Origin: Pseudarthrobacter phenanthrenivorans
GTDB lineage: Bacteria > Actinomycetota > Actinomycetes > Actinomycetales > Micrococcaceae
Reading direction: 5' to 3'
Length of the DNA stretch: 44,178 nucleotides
Assembly: GCF_000813845.1 (NCBI RefSeq)
Contig: NZ_JWTB01000047.1
Location: 1 to 44,178 of the forward strand
Shown: positions 38,061 to 44,178 of the stretch, piece by piece
How the letters are laid out: every line of letters begins with the position of its first letter
How positions within the stretch are numbered: position 1 is the stretch's first letter
Notes under the pieces: generated by a model
Seen by the model: only the letters and a program-made list of their open reading frames with translations
Database searches by the model: none
What the model was told of the DNA's origin: nothing
Program-made: the position numbers and the translations under genes

Positions 38061-38118
38061 AGGGATGTGCCTTCGTTGTCGCGCTGGAAAAGGGTGGTGT
38101 GGCTGTGGGCTGGCCGGG

Positions 38119-39090
38119 TCAGGCGTTGGTGCGCTGCTGCGGGGCGGCGACGTCGGCCAGGATCCGGGTGAGCACGGCTTCGGCGGTGGCGCCGGAGAAC
38201 TCCGCCTCTGGGTCCATGACGAACCGGTGGGTCCACACCACGGGGGCCAGTTCCTTGATGTCGTCGGGCAGGACGAAGTTCCGTCCCTGGGAGGCTGCCC
38301 AGACCTTTGCTGCCCGGACCATGGCCAGGGCGCCGCGCACGGACACGCCGAGCCGGGTTTCGGGGGCGCTGCGGGTCTCCTCGCAGAGCCGGGAGATGTA
38401 TTCCAGTACGGCGGTGTCCACGTGGGCGGTGGCGGCGAGGTCGGCCATGTCCGCCACCGCCTGGGTGGTGATGACGGCGGACAGTTCCTTGGAGCGGTCC
38501 TTCAGGTTGTTCCCGCCGAGGAGCCGCACCGTGGAAGCGTGGTCCGGGTAGCCGATGGACGTCTTGATCAGGAAGCGGTCCAGCTGGGCCTCGGGCAGGC
38601 GGTAGGTGCCTGCCTGCTCGATGGGGTTCTGGGTGGCCATCACCATGAACGGCCGCCCGGCCGAGTACGTCACGCCGTCCACGGTGACCCGGGATTCCTC
38701 CATGACTTCCAGCAGCGCGGACTGGGTCTTGGGCGAGGCACGGTTGATTTCGTCGGCCAGGACGATGTTGTTGAAGATCGGGCCCTTGTGGAACTCGAAC
38801 TTCTGCGTCTTCTGGTCGTAGATCGTCACGCCGGTGACGTCGGAGGGCAGCAGGTCGGGGGTGAACTGGATGCGGTTGTTGGACCCCTGTACGGTGGCGG
38901 CCAGCGCCCGTGCAAGAGAGGTCTTGCCCGTCCCCGGGGCGTCCTCAAACAGGACGTGGCCCTCGGCCAGCATGGCGGTGAAGGTAAGCCGGATGACGTG
39001 TTCCTTGCCCAGCACCGCCTGCCCCACGTTGGCAACCAGCTTTTCGAATGTGCCTGCAAACCACTCGGCCTGCTCGATGGTCATGGTCAT
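38119..39090 (-). CDS. MoxR-family AAA+ ATPase
   Basis: A 323-residue AAA+ protein. Walker A (EDAPGTGKTSLARAL, K56), Walker B (IVLADEINRASPKTQSALLEVMEE, D113-E114) and sensor 1 (FMVMATQNPIEQAGTYRLPEAQLDRFL) are all intact, with a C-terminal lid ending near VLTRILADVAAP. MoxR ATPases assemble or activate protein complexes, usually with a VWA or DUF58 partner encoded next door, as here. AGAGGAAG precedes the ATG at 39090; a second ATG two codons later is possible. It starts 66 bases after the giant Ig-like/FN3 gene, in which no terminator is visible, so it is likely co-transcribed with it. Confidence 0.96.
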   Translation of the reverse strand: MTMTIEQAEWFAGTFEKLVANVGQAVLGKEHVIRLTFTAMLAEGHVLFEDAPGTGKTSLARALAATVQGSNNRIQFTPDLLPSDVTGVTIYDQKTQKFEFHKGPIFNNIVLADEINRASPKTQSALLEVMEESRVTVDGVTYSAGRPFMVMATQNPIEQAGTYRLPEAQLDRFLIKTSIGYPDHASTVRLLGGNNLKDRSKELSAVITTQAVADMADLAATAHVDTAVLEYISRLCEETRSAPETRLGVSVRGALAMVRAAKVWAASQGRNFVLPDDIKELAPVVWTHRFVMDPEAEFSGATAEAVLTRILADVAAPQQRTNA

Positions 39091-39156
39091 GAAAGTTGTT
39101 CTTCCTCTGGTTGTGGCTGGTTGAAGTGCTTGTTGGCAGAGCAGGTTGCGCCTGCC

Positions 39157-42100
39157 CTAGTAACTGGCGGGGCAGGATCCCATTCCGGCGGTTGACCCGG
39201 TGATGGTGTCAGCCCTGATGAACCGGTACTGGTTGGTCCACCGGGTACCGTTCCGTTCGTAGATGTAGTACCAGCGGCTGGAGCCCCAGCCATCGCGGTA
39301 GCACTCGAGCCCAAGGTTGGACCCCTGCGGCATCATGTAGGACGTGCAGTTTCCGGAGCCCCAGTGGTCGCCGGTGCCCTTGGCTTCTTCAAGGCAGCTG
39401 TTGACCCGGACGACGACGTTCCACAGCTTGGGTCCCGGCGGCGGCGGGGCAGCGCCGCTGCTGGATGTATCGCTGCCGATGCGGCCGGCCTGTCCGGCGC
39501 TGATGGCCCGGACACGGAGCGTGACTGTCTGGCTGTAACCAACGGTTTTCGAGAATGACCGCTGATTGGTGTCCTGCCACGCTCCGCCGTCGACACTGTA
39601 CTGGTAACCGGTCACTGCCCGGCCGTTGCCGTCCGGCTGGTTCCAGGTCCAGGAGACCGTATTGTCACCCACGCCGCCGCTCTTGCTTCCCGTGACATTC
39701 GGGGCAAAGGCCAGACCATACGGGTTGACGGCGTTGGACGGGGCGCTGGCATCACCGGCGGAGGTACTCCGGGAGGAAACAGCCCACACCACCACCGAGG
39801 TCTGGGTGCCGTTGGCGGCGGCAACCACGCCTCCGCCGGCAGGGATAGTGCCGGAGCCCCCTCCGGAGGTCAGGCTGTAGCGGTAGGAAATTTCGCTGAG
39901 CGCCGAGCCGTTCCGCTGGGCGTCCGTCAGCGGCGTAAACCGGACATCGATCTTGCCGCCGTTGCCGTTGGTGTCCACCAAAGTAGCTGAGGGAGCCGCC
40001 ACCGTTCCGGGTTTGCCTACGGCACGCGTGGCGGCCGACGGCGCACTGGTGTTGCTGGTGCCGGCTTTGTTCGTGGCCGAAACGGTGAAGGTGTAACTGG
40101 ACTCCGAGTTGTCCACCGTGACGTTCTGCGACGTACCGGACACCTGCTGGCTGGCAATGGCGGCTCCGCCCCGAAGCGTAGTCAGCGTGTAGGCGGAAAC
40201 GGCGTCACCGTTGTTATTGGGTGCCGACCAAACCACCCGCAACTGGCTCTGCGAGCCCACCGGCGTCGCCTGTGCCACGCTGGGCGCTGCAGGGGTTGCC
40301 GGGACACCGGCAGGGACTTCCGCCGCCGAATATGGGCTCCATTCGGAGGGGTCCTTGGCGTCGTTGCGGGCCAGGACCCGGACTTTGTAGGAGACGCCGT
40401 TCTGCAGGCCCTTCCAGACGTAGTTGACGGATGTCAGTCCCTGGACCTGGGCATTCTGGCCGGCAGGAGCCGGGGATATCTCCAGGTCGTAGGACTTCAC
40501 CGGCGAGCCCTTGCTGGCCGGAGCCGTCCAGGTGACCGTCAACTGCTTGTCGCCGAACTTCAGCGACGGCGCCAGCGGGGTGTCGGGCTTCACGTCAGGA
40601 CGGACGTCGGCCGAGGCCGGGGACCGGTCGGATTCACCGAACTCGTTGGTGGCCGTCACCTGGAAGTGGTAGGTGGTGTTGTTGGTCAGTCCATTCAGGG
40701 TGCAGGTGTTGGCCGGGCAGTCCTGCCGGAAGCCGCCTTCCCCATACACCGTGTACTTCGTGATGGGCGAGCCGCGGTCCGCCGGCGCGGACCAGTTCAG
40801 CAATGCGGTCTGGTCCCCCACGCTCTGGGCCTGGGGCGTGGTGGGAGCTGCAGGCTTGTCCTTGACAGTCAGCCGGACCCGGGCCGTGGCATGCCGGGAG
40901 CTGTCCTGCGTTTTGTCCTCCACCGTGTAGGCAACCACAAGGGTCCCGGTGAAACCCGGGGCAGGGGTAACGGTGATGGAGTCACCATTGACGCCCACGT
41001 TGCCGCTGCCGGTCTCGGTGTTGGCGGCGATGATCTTGAGCGGTGTTTCGGGGAACGGGTTGGCGTCGTTTGCCAGGACGTTGATCGTCACCGGCTTGCC
41101 GGCGGCGGCGTTGTCCTGCACGTCGTCGTTAGCCACCGGCTTGGGCCGGTTGGAGGCGGTCACGGCAAGCTGGTACGTGGCCGTGGCTTCAAGCCCGCGG
41201 GGGTCGGTCGCCTTGACCTGGACGGCAGCCCTGGTACCGGTGGCCGTGGAATCCGCCGCCGAAACCTTCAGCGTCTGGCCTTCGATACGTGCGTTGAAGC
41301 CGCCCGGTGAGTCGCCCACCAGCTGGTACTTCATTTTTTCGACGTCGTCCTGGTCAGGATCGGACGTCAGCTTTCCAAGGTCAGTGCTGGCCGAGTCCCC
41401 CTTGGGCACATCCACGTTGGCGCCGAGCAGTTCCGGCGGGTTGTTCTTATCGGGGTCCGGGAGCACCTTTGTACGGATGCTGAGGGTGGACTTCAGGCCG
41501 GCAGGATCGTCCGGGCCCGAGCCGTCGGTTACTTCGAACGTGAGCGAACCGGGGCCAACGTAGTCAGCTCCTGCAGAGTATCTCAGGCCGACACCGTCCC
41601 GGATGATGGGGTCGCCGCCGTCCGCGCCGATGAGTTTGATGCGGTCGGCCTGGGTCAGGCGGGGCGACCTTCCTTCCCGGACCTTGACCCATTCCTTGAG
41701 GTCCACGTCGACGGACTGTCCGGCGACCACCTCGATGACCTCATCCTTGGCCAGGGTGGGAACCTGCTGGCCCAGCCCAGGCACCCAAATGATTGCCGTG
41801 GACTGCTGCCCGTCCACGTCTTCCACGGTGTACGGGATGAGCTGGGGCTGCTCGGTGAGGTCCACCAGAACGTTGCCATTGCCGCCGGGGCGGGCAGTCG
41901 CGGCCTCGGTGCTGATCTTCAGGTTCTCGCCCACACCGTCCGGGTCCTCGTCATTCTTGAGGACGGGAACGTCCACGGCGGTCTTGCCCATGGCCTGCGC
42001 GGACGTCACCCTGTCGTCCCTGGCGATCGGGGCCTTCAACGGCACGTCGTTGTCAACCACCAGCCGGATGGTTGCCTGAGCCGCAGCGTCCCTGTCATCA

Positions 42101-44178
42101 GCCACGGTGTACCGAACATTGACGGTCCCGGCTTCCTTCGGTGCAAGCAGGATGACGCGTCCGCTGTTCTTGCTCACTGTCGCCTGCAGCGCGGGATCCG
42201 CCTCGATGCCGTCGGTGAGGATGCGGATGCGGTCACCGTCGGGATCGGTATCGTTGGCTGTCGCGTCCACGGCGATCTGCCTGCCCGGGCGGACCCGGAC
42301 TTCATCATCCACCGGCGTGGGCTTCTGGTTGATCTCCCCGCGAGGGGCTATGCCCACCGTCACGGTCCCGGTGTTCACGGCACCCTGACGGTCCACGACT
42401 TTGTAGCGGAAGGTGTCGGTTCCGGCGCCGTCCCCGGCGGCGGTGAAGTCGATGAAGTTGCTGCCTACCGTGGCGGTCCCCATGGCAGGTGTGCTGTCAA
42501 TGCCGGTCAGCTGAACGGAGTCGCCGTCCGGATCGATGCCGTCGAGGGGCACCGGAATGCGGACCGTCCCGGCGGCAACCACGCGGGCAGTGAGGTTCCG
42601 CGGCTGGGGGCGGGAGTTCTCTGCGTCCTCCAGCGGGAGGATATGGATGGTGACCGCGGCCGCGCTCTTCTGGCCCTGTGGGTCCACCGCGTTATAGATG
42701 GCGCGGACGGTCTTGGGCTGGCTGCCGGCAATGAAGCGGAGAGTGTTCTCGGAGACGAAGCTCTTGCCATCGGCGGCATCGACGGCCTGCGGCAGGACGG
42801 GGTCCACCGTCAGTTCCTGGCCCTGCGGATGGGTGTCGTTGTCCAGGACCGGGATGGTGACGACGTCGTTGACGCGGACGTTCACCTCGTCCGGTTTGGG
42901 TTGCGGCGCCTCCAACACAGCGGGGGCCGGAACGGGCACCACGGACACGCTGCCCGTGGCGGACTTCTTGCCGTTGGACATGGTGTATTCGAAGAGGATG
43001 GGGTCCTTGGTGCCGAGGATGTCCGTGATCCTCAGGACGCTGTGGTTGATTACGCTGACGGAGACGGTGGCGTTGTCCGGAAGTTTGACGGACTGCAGCA
43101 CCAGGACGCCGCCGGATGGGTCGGAGTCATTCGCCAGCGGGTCCAGGAGCACACTGCCGCCGGTAGGCATGAGGGCAACGTCGCGCACCGCCACGGGGTC
43201 GCCGCCGTCGTTGCCGGACTCGACGTCCACGCGGATGAGGCCCTGGCTGCTTTGCGGGCCGTTGCTGGCGATGTAGGTCAGGTAGACCGGGCCGGGCGTG
43301 CTGCTGCGGAACGTGAAGGTACCGCCGTCGGTCACGGGGCCGAGTTCGGCGGGGCCGTTCGCTTCCACCTGCGCCAGCCGGAGGGCACCTCCGTTGGGGT
43401 CGACGTCGTTCTTCAGCGGTGAGATCACCAGGTCCTGGCCCACGACGGCGGTGACGTGGTCGGCATTGACCACCGGCGCGAGGGCGCCGGGCGGCTGGAC
43501 GTTGACCACCACCTTGCCGGTGACGGTGGCGCGGCCGTCCCAGATGGTGACCTGGACGTTCTTCTTCCCCGCGGTAGCCCCGGAGTCCTGGAAGGTGAGC
43601 AGGCCGTCGCGCCGGACCTTCACCTGGTCCTGGTCGTTGTCGGCCTTGGCGTCCAGCAGGACGAGGTCGTCGCCGTCGGGATCGATCCAGTCGGTCAGGA
43701 TGTTCTGGCTGACGGTCTTGCCCTGTTCCACCAGCATGGTGGTGTCTTCGCCGCGCTTGAACTTCGGCGGCTTGTTTTCGTCGGGCCCCACCACGCTGAG
43801 CGCCACCTGTCCGGTCGCGGACAGGCCCCTCCCATCGGAGGCGCTGTAGTTGAATGTCTCCGTGCCTGGCTTGGCGTCGGCTGGAACGGTGATCTGGAAA
43901 GCCGTGCCGCCGTAGATGTTTTCTAGGGTCCCCGATTTGGGTCCGTTGTCCCCCACCGCTGCGGTGAGGACGTCGCCGTCGGGGTCGGAATCGTTGTCCA
44001 GGACGCTGAGGATGGTGGTCCGGCCCGGGCGGACACCGATGGCGTCCGGCTTGGTTTCAGGCGGCCGGTTGGGCTTGGTGCGGTCCGGCAGGACGTTGAT
44101 GGTGTTGTTGTCGGCGGACTCCTGGTCCTGGTCATCGGACTGGTTCTTGGGCGGGACGACGTCGTCCCAGTTGTTGAC
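39157..44178 (-). CDS. Giant Ig-like/FN3 repeat surface protein, N-terminus outside the window
   Basis: At least 1673 residues are encoded and the frame is open to the window edge, so the start lies beyond it; the internal GTG at 43956 is not a start because repeat sequence continues upstream. From the edge to about residue 1100 there are roughly ten tandem Ig/cadherin-like modules marked by motifs such as VLDNDSDPDGDVL, DWIDPDGDDLVLL, NDTDPDGDRIRIL and DGIDPDGDSVQL, whose acidic residues could bind Ca2+. Residues about 1110-1580 hold four to five fibronectin type III domains (LLNWSAPADRGSPITKYTV, LTVTWTAPASKGSPVKSYDL). The last 85 residues form a separate Cys- and aromatic-rich module (four Cys) ending SCPASY. 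No LPXTG motif or C-terminal membrane helix is present, so it is released or held at its N-terminus. First visible gene of the 22-kb cluster; probably its main extracellular product. Confidence 0.93.
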   Translation of the reverse strand, partial: VNNWDDVVPPKNQSDDQDQESADNNTINVLPDRTKPNRPPETKPDAIGVRPGRTTILSVLDNDSDPDGDVLTAAVGDNGPKSGTLENIYGGTAFQITVPADAKPGTETFNYSASDGRGLSATGQVALSVVGPDENKPPKFKRGEDTTMLVEQGKTVSQNILTDWIDPDGDDLVLLDAKADNDQDQVKVRRDGLLTFQDSGATAGKKNVQVTIWDGRATVTGKVVVNVQPPGALAPVVNADHVTAVVGQDLVISPLKNDVDPNGGALRLAQVEANGPAELGPVTDGGTFTFRSSTPGPVYLTYIASNGPQSSQGLIRVDVESGNDGGDPVAVRDVALMPTGGSVLLDPLANDSDPSGGVLVLQSVKLPDNATVSVSVINHSVLRITDILGTKDPILFEYTMSNGKKSATGSVSVVPVPAPAVLEAPQPKPDEVNVRVNDVVTIPVLDNDTHPQGQELTVDPVLPQAVDAADGKSFVSENTLRFIAGSQPKTVRAIYNAVDPQGQKSAAAVTIHILPLEDAENSRPQPRNLTARVVAAGTVRIPVPLDGIDPDGDSVQLTGIDSTPAMGTATVGSNFIDFTAAGDGAGTDTFRYKVVDRQGAVNTGTVTVGIAPRGEINQKPTPVDDEVRVRPGRQIAVDATANDTDPDGDRIRILTDGIEADPALQATVSKNSGRVILLAPKEAGTVNVRYTVADDRDAAAQATIRLVVDNDVPLKAPIARDDRVTSAQAMGKTAVDVPVLKNDEDPDGVGENLKISTEAATARPGGNGNVLVDLTEQPQLIPYTVEDVDGQQSTAIIWVPGLGQQVPTLAKDEVIEVVAGQSVDVDLKEWVKVREGRSPRLTQADRIKLIGADGGDPIIRDGVGLRYSAGADYVGPGSLTFEVTDGSGPDDPAGLKSTLSIRTKVLPDPDKNNPPELLGANVDVPKGDSASTDLGKLTSDPDQDDVEKMKYQLVGDSPGGFNARIEGQTLKVSAADSTATGTRAAVQVKATDPRGLEATATYQLAVTASNRPKPVANDDVQDNAAAGKPVTINVLANDANPFPETPLKIIAANTETGSGNVGVNGDSITVTPAPGFTGTLVVAYTVEDKTQDSSRHATARVRLTVKDKPAAPTTPQAQSVGDQTALLNWSAPADRGSPITKYTVYGEGGFRQDCPANTCTLNGLTNNTTYHFQVTATNEFGESDRSPASADVRPDVKPDTPLAPSLKFGDKQLTVTWTAPASKGSPVKSYDLEISPAPAGQNAQVQGLTSVNYVWKGLQNGVSYKVRVLARNDAKDPSEWSPYSAAEVPAGVPATPAAPSVAQATPVGSQSQLRVVWSAPNNNGDAVSAYTLTTLRGGAAIASQQVSGTSQNVTVDNSESSYTFTVSATNKAGTSNTSAPSAATRAVGKPGTVAAPSATLVDTNGNGGKIDVRFTPLTDAQRNGSALSEISYRYSLTSGGGSGTIPAGGGVVAAANGTQTSVVVWAVSSRSTSAGDASAPSNAVNPYGLAFAPNVTGSKSGGVGDNTVSWTWNQPDGNGRAVTGYQYSVDGGAWQDTNQRSFSKTVGYSQTVTLRVRAISAGQAGRIGSDTSSSGAAPPPPGPKLWNVVVRVNSCLEEAKGTGDHWGSGNCTSYMMPQGSNLGLECYRDGWGSSRWYYIYERNGTRWTNQYRFIRADTITGSTAGMGSCPASY

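Noticed and set aside
39157..43956. GTG at 43956 as the start of the giant FN3 protein
   Set aside because: Frame and repeat motif VLDNDSDPDGDVL continue upstream to the window edge, so the gene is truncated by the window rather than starting here.
1..44178. CRISPR arrays, tRNA/rRNA genes, insertion sequences or prophage genes
   Set aside because: No regularly spaced direct repeats with unique spacers, no cloverleaf-like segments, no transposase or integrase motifs were seen by reading; a dedicated search with tRNA and IS models would be needed to exclude them fully.

Overview
The window looks like chromosome from a high-GC actinobacterium of the Micrococcaceae (Arthrobacter/Pseudarthrobacter type). 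Reasons: very high G+C with strong third-position GC bias and long antisense shadow frames, frequent GTG starts, ATGA/GTGA/TTGA overlaps, a DUF222-HNH (13E12-type) protein, a GatCAB amidotransferase, and the gene families present. No tRNA, rRNA, CRISPR array or insertion sequence was recognised. No gene-free stretch exceeds 300 bases; the longest are 9331-9527, 14518-14706, 12899-13044 and 27249-27380, each described below.

Left part (1-9.4 kb): the 3' end of a DUF222/HNH protein, a CPBP-type membrane protease, and a DeoR-family regulator with a striking repeated operator in front of it. Next is a minus-strand catabolic operon, tdh-kbl-FAD oxidoreductase-hutI, which turns threonine into glycine plus acetyl-CoA and adds an amino-acid-oxidase-like flavoprotein and a lone imidazolonepropionase. 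A divergent LysR gene, apparently leaderless, shares its promoter region. A secreted DUF5666-like protein follows.

Middle part (9.4-22 kb): gatC-gatA-gatB with a textbook terminator; a CitMHS citrate transporter divergent from a CitA/CitB-type two-component system; a Rid-family protein; a GNAT acetyltransferase; ligA overlapping an inositol-monophosphatase-family gene; and a small secreted, proline-rich, C-terminally membrane-anchored protein.

Right part (22-44 kb): a 22-kb minus-strand block, tightly packed and mostly translationally coupled. In transcription order it encodes a giant Ig-like/FN3 surface protein (start outside the window), a MoxR AAA ATPase, a DUF58 protein, a membrane transglutaminase-like protein whose catalytic Cys is replaced by Asp, an RDD membrane protein with zinc ribbon and FHA domain, a PP2C phosphatase, a zinc-ribbon/FHA protein with a repeat-rich linker, and a transmembrane Ser/Thr kinase with an FN3-like rather than PASTA ectodomain. 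After a 132-nt gap come an FHA-like/winged-helix protein and a 1481-aa FHA-FtsK/SpoIIIE ATPase of the EssC/EccC type. The order resembles the bifidobacterial kinase/FN3/AAA-ATPase/DUF58/transglutaminase (PFNA) cluster, here joined to a type-VII-like secretion ATPase and up to four FHA phosphothreonine readers. I infer a kinase-controlled envelope or secretion machine that builds, exports or senses through the giant FN3 protein. This is the best candidate in the window for an under-described system.
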